NCBI GenBank assembly: GCA_003987775.1
Contig: RXJD01000065.1
Coordinates: 62,001 to 126,000, forward strand
Direction of reading: 5' to 3'
Length of the DNA stretch: 64,000 nucleotides
From: Mycobacterium sp.
GTDB lineage: Bacteria > Actinomycetota > Actinomycetes > Mycobacteriales > Mycobacteriaceae
Shown here: in pieces, positions 26,946 through 36,695 of the stretch
Layout of the letters: the number at the start of each line of letters is the position of its first letter
How positions within the stretch are numbered: the stretch's first letter is position 1
The notes under the pieces: model-generated
What the model was told of the DNA's origin: nothing
The model's database searches: none
What the model saw: the letters and a program-made list of their open reading frames with translations, nothing else
Made by a program: the position numbers and the translations under genes

Positions 26946-27917
26946 ATGAGGCAGCGGCCGCGCCGGCTCCGCTCCACCCCGGCGATGCGTCGCCTGGTGG
27001 CCGAAACGTCCTTGGAGCCAAGGCATTTGGTGCTGCCGATGTTCGTCGCCGACGGCATCGACGAACCGCGGCCGATCTCCTCCATGCCGGGTGTGGTGCA
27101 ACACACCCGCGACTCGTTGCGCAGTGCCGCGGCCGACGCGGTCGCCGCCGGTGTCGGTGGACTCATGCTCTTCGGTGTGCCCTGTGCGCAGGACAAGGAC
27201 GCGGCAGGCTCGGCCGGCACCGATCCGGACGGCATCCTTAACCGGGCGTTGCGGGATCTCTCGAAGGATCTCGGCGACGCCACCGTCCTGATGGCCGACA
27301 CGTGTCTGGACGAGTTCACCGAGCACGGGCACTGCGGGGTGATCGACGAGCGGGGCCGGGTGGACAATGACGCCACCTTGGATCGTTATGTGGAATTGGC
27401 TGTGGCACAAGCGGAGTCGGGTGCGCATGTGGTAGGTCCGAGCGGCATGATGGACGGCCAGGTGGGGGCGATCCGGGACGGCCTGGACGCGGCGGGTTAC
27501 TCCGACGTCGCGATCCTCGCGTACGCCGCCAAGTTCGCGTCGGCGTTCTACGGCCCGTTCCGCGAGGCCGTGGCCTCCAGCCTGTCCGGTGACCGGCGCA
27601 CCTATCAGCAGGAGCCGGGCAACGCGCGCGAGGCGTTGCGCGAGGTCGGGCTGGACCTCGACGAAGGCGCAGACATGGTCATGGTCAAGCCCGCGCTGGG
27701 GTACCTGGACGTGCTGGCGGCAACCGCCGGCGTCTCCCCGGTGCCGGTGGCGGCCTACCAGGTTTCGGGAGAGTACGCGATGATTTGTGCGGCGGCGGCC
27801 AACAATTGGATCGACGAACGTGCCGCGGCACTGGAGTCGTTGACCAGTATCCGACGTGCGGGGGCTGACTTCGTGCTGACCTACTGGGCCGCCGACGCGG
27901 CGAGGTGGCTGGCGTGA
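26946..27917 (+). CDS. hemB: Delta-aminolevulinic acid dehydratase (porphobilinogen synthase)
   Basis: Condenses two ALA molecules to porphobilinogen. 323 residues, TIM barrel: 'DTCLDEFTEHGHCGV' (the metal-site segment, here with Asp-type residues of the non-triple-cysteine class), Schiff-base lysines Lys196 (YAAKFAS) and Lys248 (VMVKPALGY), and 'QVSGEYAM'. ATG 26946 is six codons shorter than the M. tuberculosis annotation. Ends in GTGA overlap with the next gene. Confidence 0.97.
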   Translation: MRQRPRRLRSTPAMRRLVAETSLEPRHLVLPMFVADGIDEPRPISSMPGVVQHTRDSLRSAAADAVAAGVGGLMLFGVPCAQDKDAAGSAGTDPDGILNRALRDLSKDLGDATVLMADTCLDEFTEHGHCGVIDERGRVDNDATLDRYVELAVAQAESGAHVVGPSGMMDGQVGAIRDGLDAAGYSDVAILAYAAKFASAFYGPFREAVASSLSGDRRTYQQEPGNAREALREVGLDLDEGADMVMVKPALGYLDVLAATAGVSPVPVAAYQVSGEYAMICAAAANNWIDERAAALESLTSIRRAGADFVLTYWAADAARWLA

Positions 27918-28498
27918 CGGAGGCGCACATGGAATCTGCAGACGAGCGGGGCGACAAGCCCGCTGACAAGCCCCTGTTCTACGAGTCCGGTGCGAGCTGG
28001 TACTGGGTGCTGGCGGGACCACTGTCGGCGGCCTCGCTGATCTACATCCAGCACGTCAACCACGTCCCGATCTCCTTCCTCGTTCCGTCCGTCTTCCTGG
28101 TCCTGGTGTCGGCGTTCGTGGCGCTGCAGGTCAAGGCTGCGCGGATCCACACCTCGGTCGAGCTGACCGAAGACGCTCTGCGCCAGGGCACCGAAACCAT
28201 CCTGGTACGCGAGATCCTAAAGGTGTTCCCCGAGGCCGAGAACTCGGTGAAATCGGACAAGCCGCTGGCCAGGTGGCAGTCGGCGCGGGCGCTGGGCGAA
28301 TTGGTGGGGGTGCCGCGTGGCCGCTACGGCATCGGACTCAAGCTCACCGGCGGGCGCACCGCGCAGGCGTGGGCGCGCCGGCATCGCCACCTGCGTGACG
28401 CCCTCACGCCGCTGGTGGAGCGGCGGGTGGGTCCCTACGTCGCCGAGGTTGCCGACGAGATGGACCCGTTCGACGACGACAACGAGTCGATCCTGTGA
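27914..28498 (+). CDS. Conserved membrane protein (DUF3093-like)
   Basis: 194 residues. A polar N-terminus ('DKPLFYESGASWYWVL') leads into two membrane spans at about 27-45 and 52-72, then a cytoplasmic half with 'HTSVELTEDALRQGTETI' and 'GVPRGRYGIGLKLTGGR'. Pattern fits the DUF3093-type actinobacterial membrane proteins; function unknown. GTG 27914 overlaps the hemB stop (GTGA). Orthologue of Rv0513. Constant company with hemB suggests a link to haem or membrane homeostasis, but that is guesswork. Confidence 0.8.
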   Translation: MTEAHMESADERGDKPADKPLFYESGASWYWVLAGPLSAASLIYIQHVNHVPISFLVPSVFLVLVSAFVALQVKAARIHTSVELTEDALRQGTETILVREILKVFPEAENSVKSDKPLARWQSARALGELVGVPRGRYGIGLKLTGGRTAQAWARRHRHLRDALTPLVERRVGPYVAEVADEMDPFDDDNESIL

Positions 28499-28737
28499 CG
28501 ACCCGCGCGATAGTGGAGTTGGCGCTGGCCGCGGCCGCCCTGGTGGCCACGGGGTTCAGCTGGTTGCAGACACGGTCGACGATCGCCGTGGCGCCCGTCG
28601 CCGACGGGCAGCCGACCACCATGTCGGTGGTCTACGACCCGCAGCAACTGGTGCTGACACTCTTGCTGGCGACCGTCGCCGGAATTTTCGCCGTCCTCGG
28701 CCTGATCCGGCTCCGGCGGGCTAAGCCGACTTCTTGA
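28495..28737 (+). CDS. Small two-span membrane protein
   Basis: 80 residues: span 1 at about 5-24 (VELALAAAALVATGFSWL), an exposed loop of ~25 residues ('VADGQPTTMSVVYDPQQ'), span 2 at about 50-70, and a basic tail RLRRAKPTS. Function unknown; Rv0514-like. Its GTG overlaps the previous stop (GTGA). The 3' end overlaps the end of the convergent STAS gene by 17 bp. Confidence 0.78.
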   Translation: MTTRAIVELALAAAALVATGFSWLQTRSTIAVAPVADGQPTTMSVVYDPQQLVLTLLLATVAGIFAVLGLIRLRRAKPTS

Positions 28738-29179
28738 CCAGCGGCAGAACCAACTGGCGGCGCCAGTTGATGCCGTCGGCCAGGTAGCGCAGCGCCTCAT
28801 GAACCGAACGGGTCACCGGGAAAGGCGCCTCAGCGGGGTCGCCGTAGTCGCCCAGCAGTGCGTTGACGACGGGGTTGGCGACGACCATCCACTCCACGCC
28901 GGCGGCTCGGCATTCCTCGTCGAGGACGCTGAAAAGTGCGATCCCGGCCGACGAGAAATGGGTGACGGTGCTCAGGTCGAGTACCACAGGATTGTCGCTG
29001 AGCACGAAACGCCGCATGTGCTCGCCGATTTGGTCGACGTTGACGGCATCGATCTCGCCGCTGATGGTCACCACGGTGGCCAGGTGCCGGCAATGAGCCC
29101 GAATCTGGGCGCCACTGAGGTCGAATGCACCCGAAAAGTCGGCGGTGCTCGAAACGCGTCGTGTGATCGCGGTAGTCAT
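28721..29179 (-). CDS. STAS-domain anti-anti-sigma-factor-like protein
   Basis: 152 residues with a STAS fold: 'LATVVTISGEIDAVNVDQIGEHMRRF', then the phosphorylatable-serine region 'STVTHFSSAGIALFSVLDEEC' and a C-terminal helix. Proteins of this type bind anti-sigma factors and switch sigma-F-type regulons on. Orthologue of Rv0516c, reported to be a PknD substrate in osmotic signalling (recalled). ATG 29179 is preferred to the TTG before it; a G-rich ribosome site lies upstream. The partner anti-sigma factor is not in the window. Confidence 0.88.
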   Translation of the reverse strand: MTTAITRRVSSTADFSGAFDLSGAQIRAHCRHLATVVTISGEIDAVNVDQIGEHMRRFVLSDNPVVLDLSTVTHFSSAGIALFSVLDEECRAAGVEWMVVANPVVNALLGDYGDPAEAPFPVTRSVHEALRYLADGINWRRQLVLPLVKKSA

Positions 29180-29231
29180 CAAAGAGCCCCACTTCCCCTT
29201 GGTGGGCCGACCAGTGAGCCGACCGAACCCT

Positions 29232-29245
29232 GCACTCTAAAGTGC
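29232..29245. promoter_or_regulatory. Small palindrome upstream of the STAS gene
   Basis: GCACT-CTAA-AGTGC in the 260-bp divergent gap between the STAS gene and the acyltransferase gene. Possible operator; no sigma-F-type promoter with acceptable spacing was found. Confidence 0.25.
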
Positions 29246-29439
29246 CCGCTAAACCTAAGGGGACCGGTAGCCACGACTAACTCTTTGCTAAGAAGCGGCT
29301 CGTCCACCGGCCGCAGGGCTGCGCTGTTAGGCTGCCGGTTGCTAGTCGGGGGGCTTGTGAGCGGGCGAGAACGCTTCGGTTGGCCGGTGAATTGACGCAA
29401 GAAACAGCAGACAGCAAGAGTCCAGGCGGGAAGAACGTC

Positions 29440-30684
29440 GTGCCCAGCGTAGAGATGAAGGCTGCAATCCGCGGGGAGATCAAGGCCCTGACCGGACTGC
29501 GCATCATCGCGGCGCTGTGGGTGGTGCTCTTCCACTTCCGTCCGATGCTGACCGATGTCTCGCCCGAGTTTCGCGAGAACCTGGCGCCGGTGCTCAACTG
29601 CGGCGCTCAGGGCGTCGACCTGTTCTTCATTCTCAGCGGTTTCGTACTGACCTGGAACTACCTCGACCGGATGGGCGGGGAATGGTCGACGCGCGCCACC
29701 GTGCACTTCTTGTGGCTGCGGCTGGCCAGAGTCTGGCCGGTGTACCTGCTGACCATGCACCTGGCCGCCCTGATCGTCATCCTCAGCCTGCACGTCGGGC
29801 ACGTGCCGTTGCCCGAGGTGAGGGACCTCACCGCGATCAGCTACGTCCGTCAGGTCCTGCTGGTGCAGTTGTGGTTCGAACCGTTCTTCGACAACACCAG
29901 CTGGGACGGGCCGGCCTGGTCGATCAGCGCGGAATGGCTGGCCTACCTACTGTTCGGCGTGATCGTGCTGGTGATCCTGCGGTTCGAGCGGACTACCCGG
30001 GCGCGGAGCCTGATGGTGCTGGCCTTCGCGGCGTGTCTGCCGCCGGTCGTGCTGTTGCTGGCCAGCGGCTATTTCTACACGCCGTGGAGCTGGCTGCCGC
30101 GCATCGTCACTCAGTTCATCGCCGGCGCGCTGGCGTGTGCCGCGGTGCGCAGGCTGCGGCTCAGTACCCGGGCCCGATACGTGGCCGGCTACCTGTCGCT
30201 CGTTCTCGTGGTCGCGATGGTGGGAATCCTCTACTGGTTCGATGCGCACCCGATCAGCGGCGTGGTGGACAGCGGCGGCGTGGTGGACGTGCTGTTCGTG
30301 CCGCTGGTGATCACGCTGGCCATCGGCCTCGGCAGCCTGCCCTGGGTGCTGTCGACGCGACTGATGGTGTACGGCGGGGAGATCTCGTTCTGCCTGTACA
30401 TGGTTCACGAGCTGGTGCACACCGTGTGGGGCTGGGCGGTGCTGCAGTTCGACATCACGCCCCAGGACAACCCATGGAAATGGAACGTGATCGGGCTGAT
30501 CGTGATCGCGTTGCTGCTGTCGAGCTTGATGTACCACTTCGTCGAGGAGCCGGCCCGGCGCTGGATGCGCAGGATGATCGGCGCCAGAGCCGCGCCTGCG
30601 GGGACTCAGCCGGACGATTCGCCCATCGCCAAGCGGCATCCGATCGATGGTGCGTTGTCCGGGGTGACGCCGCGGGCGGGGTGA
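29440..30684 (+). CDS. Membrane acyltransferase (acyltransferase-3 family)
   Basis: 414 residues, about ten membrane spans. Family signatures: 'LTGLRIIAALWVVLFHFRP' (catalytic-type His at the end of span 1), 'GVDLFFILSGFVLTWNYL' and 'WSISAEWLAYLLFG'. Such enzymes move acyl groups across the membrane onto sugars or lipids of the envelope. Acceptor unknown. GTG 29440 with GGGAAG upstream is chosen; TTG 29380 and ATG 29455 are alternatives. Orthologue of Rv0517. No extracytoplasmic SGNH domain is fused here. Confidence 0.9.
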   Translation: MPSVEMKAAIRGEIKALTGLRIIAALWVVLFHFRPMLTDVSPEFRENLAPVLNCGAQGVDLFFILSGFVLTWNYLDRMGGEWSTRATVHFLWLRLARVWPVYLLTMHLAALIVILSLHVGHVPLPEVRDLTAISYVRQVLLVQLWFEPFFDNTSWDGPAWSISAEWLAYLLFGVIVLVILRFERTTRARSLMVLAFAACLPPVVLLLASGYFYTPWSWLPRIVTQFIAGALACAAVRRLRLSTRARYVAGYLSLVLVVAMVGILYWFDAHPISGVVDSGGVVDVLFVPLVITLAIGLGSLPWVLSTRLMVYGGEISFCLYMVHELVHTVWGWAVLQFDITPQDNPWKWNVIGLIVIALLLSSLMYHFVEEPARRWMRRMIGARAAPAGTQPDDSPIAKRHPIDGALSGVTPRAG

Positions 30685-30984
30685 GAGGCCTGCCCCCGCA
30701 GGAACTGAGCCTGAATCGGCAGGTCATGCGCAGCTGGTCATGACCCTCCCGGCAGCTTTGACTGCCCGGGATTCGGCACACAAACTCACTTTGAATGCAT
30801 TCGCGGATCTTATCTGTGAATGTATCGAATTTATTAACGCCGACGCTGTTTATTGCTTATCCTTGCCTCCGGCAACGTCGCTGCGTGCGGCGTTGTGGCC
30901 GTAGCGACGTGTTCCGATCGACGGCAGTCGAGCCTTCCGGAAGTCGGACATCGCCGCACGGTGGCTTGTCGGAGAGGGTTCGCC
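30685..30984. other. Intergenic region upstream of the large PE_PGRS gene
   Basis: 300 bp without a convincing gene. It is distinctly AT-richer than its surroundings between 30780 and 30870 and contains the palindrome GAATGCATTC (30793-30802), followed by a second GAATGTAT. GGAGAGGG just before 30985 is the ribosome site. Probably holds the PE_PGRS promoter. Confidence 0.5.
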
Positions 30985-33900
30985 ATGTCCTTTGTCATCA
31001 CGTCTGCCCCGTGGGTGTCCGCGGCGGCCGGGGAGCTGAGCCGGGTCGCGTGGTCGGTGAACCAGGCCAATCTTGCCGCCGCGTTCCCCACGGCAGCGCT
31101 GCTGCCTGCGGCTCAGGACGAGATATCGACGGCAATTGCGTCGCTGTTCGGCGACCATGCCCGGGAATACCAGGCCGTGAGTAAGCAACTGGCTGCTCTG
31201 CAGAGCCGGTTCGTCCAGACGCTCGATGCTTCAGCTGCCGCTTACGCGGCAGCTGAAGCGGCCAACGAGCTCCAGTTGGCGGGCGAAGGACTGCTTGCCG
31301 CCGTCAACGCGCAGACCCAGAACTTGGTGGGCCGGCCGTTGATCGGCAACGGTGCCGACGGCGCGCCGGGCACCGGACAGGCCGGTGCTGCTGGCGGGAT
31401 CTTGATCGGCAACGGTGGCGCCGGTGGCGCGGGCGCGACGGGTCAGGCTGGAGGTGCCGGCGGTGCCGCCGGCCTGTTTGGCAACGGCGGAGCGGGCGGT
31501 GCCGCCGGATTGGGCGCGGCACCTGGCAGAGGGGGCGCCGGGGGTCTGTTGTACGGCAACGGGGGTGCCGGCGGGCAGGCGGCATTCGGCGGTAGCGGTG
31601 GCGGCGGTGGTTCCGCCGGGCTTTTCGGCAACGGCGGCGCCGGTGGCGCCGGCCGTCAAGGCGGCAGCGGCGGAGCGGGTGGGTGGCTATACGGGGACGG
31701 CGGCGACGGCGGGACCGGCCTCGACGCCGGTTCTGGTGGGCGAGGCGGTAACGCCGGGTTGTTTGGCAATGGCGGTGCCGGAGGCGCTGGCGGCGCCGGC
31801 ACCAGCCTGATCGGCCGCGGTGGCAGTGGTGGCCATGGTGGATCTGGCGGGCTGCTGTACGGCGATGGTGGTGCCGGCGGCGCCGGCGGCAATGGGATCA
31901 ACGGCACCGATGGCGGTGCCGGTCTGTCCGGAACTTCCGGTGGCGATGGTGGTGTCGGTGGAACTGGCGGTCGCGGTTCGCGGCTCTTCGGCGTGGGAGG
32001 CATCGGCGGGGCCGGGGGCCAGGGCGGTGCCGGTGGCTCCGGCGGTGACGGCCTGCCCATGTTTACGCCGGGTTTCAATGGCCAGGACGGTGGTAGCGGC
32101 GGCAACGGCGGAGCTGGAGGATCCGGCGGAACCGGGGGTACCGGGGGGCTGATCAACAGCCTCTTCGCCGCGGCAGCAGGACACGGTGCCGGCGGGGTGG
32201 GCGGCGCTGGTGGCATCGGTGGCAGCGCCGGCGATGGCGGAGCCGGCGCGGCCGGGGACGCGAACGTCAATGCCGGAGCCGGGGGCAACGGTGGAAATGG
32301 AGGTAACCCCGGCGCCGGTGGTGTCGGTGGGCTCGGCGGTTTCGGTGCCGAGGGCGTCCGGGCCGCCCATGGTGCCTCCGGTGCCGCACCCAGCAGCGGC
32401 GGCAACGGCGGGATCGGCGGCCGTGGTGCCGACGCCATCGCAGCGGGCGGCAAGGGCGGAGCCGGCGGCATGGGCGGCCACGGCGGCACTTACGGCAATG
32501 GCGGCACCGGCGGCGACGGCGGTAACGGCGCAGCGGGCACTTCGTACGCGACTTCCAGCGCAACGCCCCTCCACGGCGGAATCGGCGGTGACGGCGGCGC
32601 CGGCGGCGCGGGCGGCAACGGCGGATCACTGTCCGGGACAGCCGGAGCCGGTGGGGCCGGTGGCAATGGCGGCAGCGGTGGGTCGGGTAGCAACGGAATC
32701 AACGGAGCTGCCGGAGCATCGGCCGGTGCCAGGGGCGCAGACGGCACCGCCAGTGGTAACGGCGGAGCGGGCGGCGCAGGGGGCGATGGAGGCGCCGGAG
32801 GCTTCAACGCGGCAGGTCAGAGTGGTGTTCACGGAGTGGGCGGAAAAGGCGGTGACGGCGGGGCCGGCGGTATCGCCGGAAACGGCGGCGCCGGAGCAGA
32901 TGGGCAGGAGTTCCTCAACAACGGCGACGGGGGAGCGGGCGGAAACGGCGGCGACGCCGGTAGGGGCGGCACCGCCGGAATTGGCGGGAGCAGCGGTGGC
33001 ACCGAGCGGGCCGCCAGCGGCAAGGACGGAATGACTGTCGCCAGCGGCAACGGTGGCAGTGGTGGTAACGGTGCCAACGCCGGTTTGTCCGGTACCAACG
33101 GTGGGGCCGGCGGCGCCGGTGGACATGGCGGCAGCCATGGCAGCGGAGGCACCGGCGGCCGTGGCGGCGACGGCGCCACCGGCAGCCCGGCTACAGGTGG
33201 CTTTGCCCCCGGTAATGGCGGTCCCGGCGGTGCCGGCGGCGCGGGTGGGGCGGGCGGCAACGGCGGAACTGAGCAGGGTAATGCCGGTAGCGGTGGTAGT
33301 GGCGGCAACGGCGGCAGAGGAGCCGACGGCGGCATCGGTTTTGACGGCTTCGCCGGCTCCAAAGCGGGGGCCGACGGTGGTAAGGGTGTCAGCGGAGGCA
33401 ATGGCGGTCAGGGTGGCGCCGGCGGCGACGGCGGGGCCGCTGGTACGGCGAACGCTGGTGCAGCAGGTGCACACGGGATTGGCGGTAAGGGCGGCGCCGG
33501 TGGAAACGGCGGTACACCCGGTAATGGCGGCAAGGGCGCGGACGGTGCCTGGAACGTTAATTCCGGCGCCGGCGGCCGCGGGGGCGACGGCGGTAACCCG
33601 GGTACCGGTGGCAAGGGCGGCGCCGGCGGGTCAAGCGGCGGCGGCACCTACGCCGACAGGGGTGCGGATGGCAGCGTGCCGACCACCGGCGGCAACGGTG
33701 GTAACGGCGGTAAGGGCGCAGACTCGCTCGCCATAGCCGGCGTTGGCGGCACGGGCGGGGCAGGTGGCAACGGCGGGACCTATGGCAACGGTGGCGCAGG
33801 TGGGGCCGGAGGTCAGGGCGGATTGGGCGCCAGCGGCGCTGACGGCGGGCAAAATGCTGACGGCAGCGGCCGCACCGGTGGCAGCGGTGGTCTCGGCGGC

Positions 33901-35508
33901 CTGGGTGGGGACGGCGGAAAGGGCGGCAACGGCGGAACCTTGGGCGGTCGCGGCGGTGACGGGGGCGTCGGCGGCAAGGGCGGCGAGGGCGGCATCGGCG
34001 GGCGCGGTGGCACCGGAGCCAATGGCCGCCTTCCAGGTTCGGACGGTATGAACGGTGGCGACGGCGGCATCGGCGGACAGGGTGGCGCCGGCGGTGGCGG
34101 CGGCCAAGGCGGTATCGGTACCAACGGAAACGGCCAGCGAGGTGTTGGCGGTGACGGCGGCACCGGCGGTACCGGAGGCTTCGCCGGCGACGGCGGCAAC
34201 GGCGCACGTGGACAATCCGGATTCGATGGCGGCAACGGAGGCAACGGCGGCAATGGCGGTAACCCCGGCCAGGGTGGCCAGGGCGGATTCGCCGGCAACG
34301 GCTCCAGCAAGGGCAATGTCGGAGCCAACGGAGCTATCCCTACCGGCGGCGGCAACGGTGGCAACGGCGGGGCCGGTGAGAATGGTTTCGCTGGTGACGG
34401 CGTCAACTCCGGCAACGGCGGCAATGGCGGCCGCGGCGGCGACGGCGGCGCGGTCGGAAACGGTGGCGCCGGGGGGCGCGGCGGAAACGGCGGTGTGGGC
34501 GATCAGGGGAAGGCGGGCGCGACGGTCGTACACGGCCAGACCGCCGTTCCGGCGGGCGGAACAGGCTACAACGGTGGTAATGGCGGTAACGGCGGCGCGG
34601 GCGGCAACGGCGGCCGCCTGGCCGGCAACGGCGGGGCCGGGGGGGCTGGGGGCGCCGGAGGCGATGGTGGCACAGGCGGCGCCGGCGGCAACGGTGAAAA
34701 CGGGACTGTCAGCCAACATGACGGTGTATCGGCCGGCTCAGGCGGTCTGGGCGGGAAAGGCGGCCGTGGCGGTATCGGCGGCAACGGCGGAATCAGCCTG
34801 AGTGGCAAGGGTATTGATGGTGCAGGAGGGGACGGTGGCGCCGGTGGTCTGGGCGGCGACGGTGGCCGCGGCGGGCGCGGCGGCAATGCCTACGACGCGA
34901 CAGGTACGGTCGGGCCCGGCAATGGTGGATGGGGCGGCAAGGGCGGCTCCGGCAACTTCGGTGGCGATGGTGGTGCCGGTGGCACGGGCTCCAGCATCGG
35001 CAAACAGGGTGGCACTGGAATTCAAGGCAACGGCGGTGGTGGCGGCGCCGGCGGCAATGGCGGTAAAGGCCAGGACGGCATCCTGGTCTACCAGGGCGGT
35101 GGTGGTGGCCGAGGCGGTGCCGGAGGCATCGGTTACATCGGTGGCGACGGCGGCGTCGGCGGCACCGGCGGGACCGGCGGATCTTCTGGCGGGATCAACA
35201 CTGCGCAGACGGGCGGGAAGGGCGGCAACGGCGGCGACGGCGGCGACGGAACGTTGCGCGGCGGTGATGGTGGAACCGGAGGCAGCGGTGGTACTGGCGG
35301 CAATGGTTCCAACTCACCCTTGAGCTCTTCCAGCGGCGCCTTCGGTGGGCTTGGTGGCACCGGCGGCACTGGCGGTAACAACGGCGATGCAGGTTTCCCT
35401 GGCGGTCCCGGCAAACCCCCCACCGACAGCGTCGACGGCGACCCGGGCATTGTGGGTGGTTTAGGCGGTGCCGGTGGAACCGGAGGGCTAGGCCGGCTCC
35501 GTTTCTGA
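30985..35508 (+). CDS. Large PE_PGRS family protein (1,507 aa)
   Basis: PE domain (about 1-98) beginning [20 protein letters not shown] with the export motif YAAAE, then the linker GRPLIGNG and some 1,390 residues of Gly-rich PGRS sequence. The first third uses the common [19 protein letters not shown] units. From about 32.2 kb the repeats are arranged in a higher-order unit of 214-222 residues, four times over. The C-terminus ends [11 protein letters not shown], a common PE_PGRS end. Expected on the cell surface or secreted by ESX-5. ATG 30985 follows GGAGAGGG. There is no equivalent gene at this place in M. tuberculosis as I recall it. Confidence 0.93.
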   Translation: MSFVITSAPWVSAAAGELSRVAWSVNQANLAAAFPTAALLPAAQDEISTAIASLFGDHAREYQAVSKQLAALQSRFVQTLDASAAAYAAAEAANELQLAGEGLLAAVNAQTQNLVGRPLIGNGADGAPGTGQAGAAGGILIGNGGAGGAGATGQAGGAGGAAGLFGNGGAGGAAGLGAAPGRGGAGGLLYGNGGAGGQAAFGGSGGGGGSAGLFGNGGAGGAGRQGGSGGAGGWLYGDGGDGGTGLDAGSGGRGGNAGLFGNGGAGGAGGAGTSLIGRGGSGGHGGSGGLLYGDGGAGGAGGNGINGTDGGAGLSGTSGGDGGVGGTGGRGSRLFGVGGIGGAGGQGGAGGSGGDGLPMFTPGFNGQDGGSGGNGGAGGSGGTGGTGGLINSLFAAAAGHGAGGVGGAGGIGGSAGDGGAGAAGDANVNAGAGGNGGNGGNPGAGGVGGLGGFGAEGVRAAHGASGAAPSSGGNGGIGGRGADAIAAGGKGGAGGMGGHGGTYGNGGTGGDGGNGAAGTSYATSSATPLHGGIGGDGGAGGAGGNGGSLSGTAGAGGAGGNGGSGGSGSNGINGAAGASAGARGADGTASGNGGAGGAGGDGGAGGFNAAGQSGVHGVGGKGGDGGAGGIAGNGGAGADGQEFLNNGDGGAGGNGGDAGRGGTAGIGGSSGGTERAASGKDGMTVASGNGGSGGNGANAGLSGTNGGAGGAGGHGGSHGSGGTGGRGGDGATGSPATGGFAPGNGGPGGAGGAGGAGGNGGTEQGNAGSGGSGGNGGRGADGGIGFDGFAGSKAGADGGKGVSGGNGGQGGAGGDGGAAGTANAGAAGAHGIGGKGGAGGNGGTPGNGGKGADGAWNVNSGAGGRGGDGGNPGTGGKGGAGGSSGGGTYADRGADGSVPTTGGNGGNGGKGADSLAIAGVGGTGGAGGNGGTYGNGGAGGAGGQGGLGASGADGGQNADGSGRTGGSGGLGGLGGDGGKGGNGGTLGGRGGDGGVGGKGGEGGIGGRGGTGANGRLPGSDGMNGGDGGIGGQGGAGGGGGQGGIGTNGNGQRGVGGDGGTGGTGGFAGDGGNGARGQSGFDGGNGGNGGNGGNPGQGGQGGFAGNGSSKGNVGANGAIPTGGGNGGNGGAGENGFAGDGVNSGNGGNGGRGGDGGAVGNGGAGGRGGNGGVGDQGKAGATVVHGQTAVPAGGTGYNGGNGGNGGAGGNGGRLAGNGGAGGAGGAGGDGGTGGAGGNGENGTVSQHDGVSAGSGGLGGKGGRGGIGGNGGISLSGKGIDGAGGDGGAGGLGGDGGRGGRGGNAYDATGTVGPGNGGWGGKGGSGNFGGDGGAGGTGSSIGKQGGTGIQGNGGGGGAGGNGGKGQDGILVYQGGGGGRGGAGGIGYIGGDGGVGGTGGTGGSSGGINTAQTGGKGGNGGDGGDGTLRGGDGGTGGSGGTGGNGSNSPLSSSSGAFGGLGGTGGTGGNNGDAGFPGGPGKPPTDSVDGDPGIVGGLGGAGGTGGLGRLRF
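32233..34850 (+). repeat. PGRS higher-order repeat, ~648-bp period
   Basis: The marker G-[DN]-G-G-x-G-A-x-G followed by ~10 varied residues recurs with its first Asp/Asn codon at 32233, 32881, 33523 and 34189, i.e. periods of 648, 642 and 666 bp (216, 214 and 222 residues). Each is followed ~20 codons later by GGNPGxGG or a variant, and about 70 codons later by G-G-N-G-G-x-G-x-x. Preceded by G-V/I-G-G-K/D-G-G in three copies. Confidence 0.75.
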
Positions 35509-35722
35509 GGTACGGATTGCCAGTGACGGTGCCTCGCACCCCAGGTTCGGGCCGATGAATGGCGCGAGACAATGTTGCGGCCTCCCATGACTACGACGGA
35601 AGGCGAAACCCGAAGTCCCAGAACGCAAGGCCGGCGCCGCAAGCGAGTCAACCGCGTGTTCGCGCCGGACGCTCGTACGATTTCAGGTAGATCCCTTCCA
35701 GGTGTTGACAGTGGAGGTCGCA

Positions 35723-36418
35723 GTGACTCGGCTGGCCACCTTCGCCATCAGACTCGGGGTGCTGGTGGCCCTGGCTTTGCCATGCCTGTTCCAACCGGTC
35801 CAGGACCGGCCGTACCGGACGCTGACGCTGGACCTGCGGCTCAAACCTGTCGCTGTGATCGGCGACTCCTATACCACCGGCACCGATGAGGGCGGCATCG
35901 GCCCGAAATCGTGGACCGCCCGCACGTGGCGCACGCTCACCGCCCCTGGCCTGCGCATCGCCAGTGATGTGGCCGCCGAGGGCAGAGCCGGGTACGGGAC
36001 GATCGGCGACCACGGCAGCATCTTCCAGGACCTGACCGCCAGGGCGGTCAAGCCGGAAGACGTCCTGGTGGTGTTCTTCGGCTCCCGCAACGACCAGGAC
36101 GTCGACCCGGTGCTGCTGGCCCAACGCGTCCATGCCACGTTCGCTCTGGCGCGGCGGCGGGCGCCGGCGGCGCGGTTCCTGGTGGTCGGACCGCCGTGGC
36201 CGACGGCCGACGTGCCGGTGCCGGTACTGGTGATTCGCGACGTGCTGGCCGGGGCCGCATGGGCCGCGGGCGCGGATTTCGTCGACCCGATCGGGGACCG
36301 CTGGTTCGTGGACCGGCCGGATCTGATCGGAGCAGACGGCGTGCACCCCAACGATGCGGGGCATGAGTACATGGCGGAGAAGATGGCGCCGCTCATTCGG
36401 TGGCAACTGTCTAGGTGA
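35723..36418 (+). CDS. Secreted SGNH-hydrolase-like protein
   Basis: 231 residues. Signal peptide or anchor at about 1-25 (MTRLATFAIRLGVLVALALPCLF). SGNH/GDSL blocks: VIGDSYTTG (nucleophile Ser, block I), Gly in 'GRAGYGTI', Asn in 'FFGSRNDQ' and the Asp-x2-His pair in 'GADGVHPNDAGHEY'. Probably an esterase acting on acylated envelope sugars or lipids outside the membrane. GTG 35723 has GGAGG five bases upstream and gives the 231-residue length I recall for Rv0518; two earlier GTGs are in frame. The stop lies in the first of three 10-bp repeats. Confidence 0.9.
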   Translation: MTRLATFAIRLGVLVALALPCLFQPVQDRPYRTLTLDLRLKPVAVIGDSYTTGTDEGGIGPKSWTARTWRTLTAPGLRIASDVAAEGRAGYGTIGDHGSIFQDLTARAVKPEDVLVVFFGSRNDQDVDPVLLAQRVHATFALARRRAPAARFLVVGPPWPTADVPVPVLVIRDVLAGAAWAAGADFVDPIGDRWFVDRPDLIGADGVHPNDAGHEYMAEKMAPLIRWQLSR

Positions 36419-36439
36419 ATCTAGGGGAATCTAGGTGAA
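36410..36439 (+). repeat. Three tandem 10-bp repeats at the stop of the SGNH hydrolase gene
   Basis: TCTAGGTGAA, TCTAGGGGAA and TCTAGGTGAA follow directly on each other; the first contains the last two codons and the TGA. Confidence 0.9.
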
Positions 36440-36497
36440 TAAAGGTGAGACGCCTCGGCGTCCGCCGCTCAACGTATTCAGTTGCGCCGCCGCGGCT

Positions 36498-36614
36498 TCA
36501 GTCTTCTGCGTGCCTCTCGTAATCCCAACGTTCAAGGCGCGCTTGCAATTGCAATAGACCAAGCCCGGCTACCGGCGCGGCTGCTGAAAGCAGGACCACC
36601 AGCATCGGACTCAT
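36498..36614 (-). CDS. Unannotated small membrane protein (38 aa)
   Basis: ATG 36614 to TGA 36498: MSPMLVVLLSAAAPVAGLGL followed by LQLQARLERWDYERHAED. One N-terminal membrane helix (about 3-22) and a short amphipathic tail with an L-Q-x-R-L-E-R-W-D pattern. A strong GGAGG lies eight bases before the ATG. It starts 82 bp after the stop of the SGNH-fused acyltransferase and reads in the same direction, so it may end that operon. I recall tiny mycobacterial membrane proteins with a similar RLExWDxxRH tail but cannot name one. Confidence 0.65.
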   Translation of the reverse strand: MSPMLVVLLSAAAPVAGLGLLQLQARLERWDYERHAED

Positions 36615-36695
36615 TTCAAAAACCTCCAAAACCCTTCTATTGGTATCACGTTCGCGGCCATCGCATGGTTCATTCGCTGATAATCCACCGTCGTG

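Noticed and set aside
29180..29300. Sigma-F promoter upstream of the STAS gene
   Set aside because: GGTTT and GGGTTC are present on the reverse strand but about 20 bases apart, beyond the accepted spacing.
31656..34886. Several Pro-rich and Thr/Ala-rich frames on both strands
   Set aside because: All are shadows of the large PGRS repeat; none has a ribosome site or non-repetitive sequence.
32200..34900. CRISPR-like regular repeats
   Set aside because: Repeats are in frame, degenerate and within a PGRS coding sequence; no constant repeat/unique spacer pattern and no cas genes.
35705..35710. TTGACA as a -35 box
   Set aside because: It falls at the start of the SGNH hydrolase coding region with no -10 at proper distance before the chosen start.
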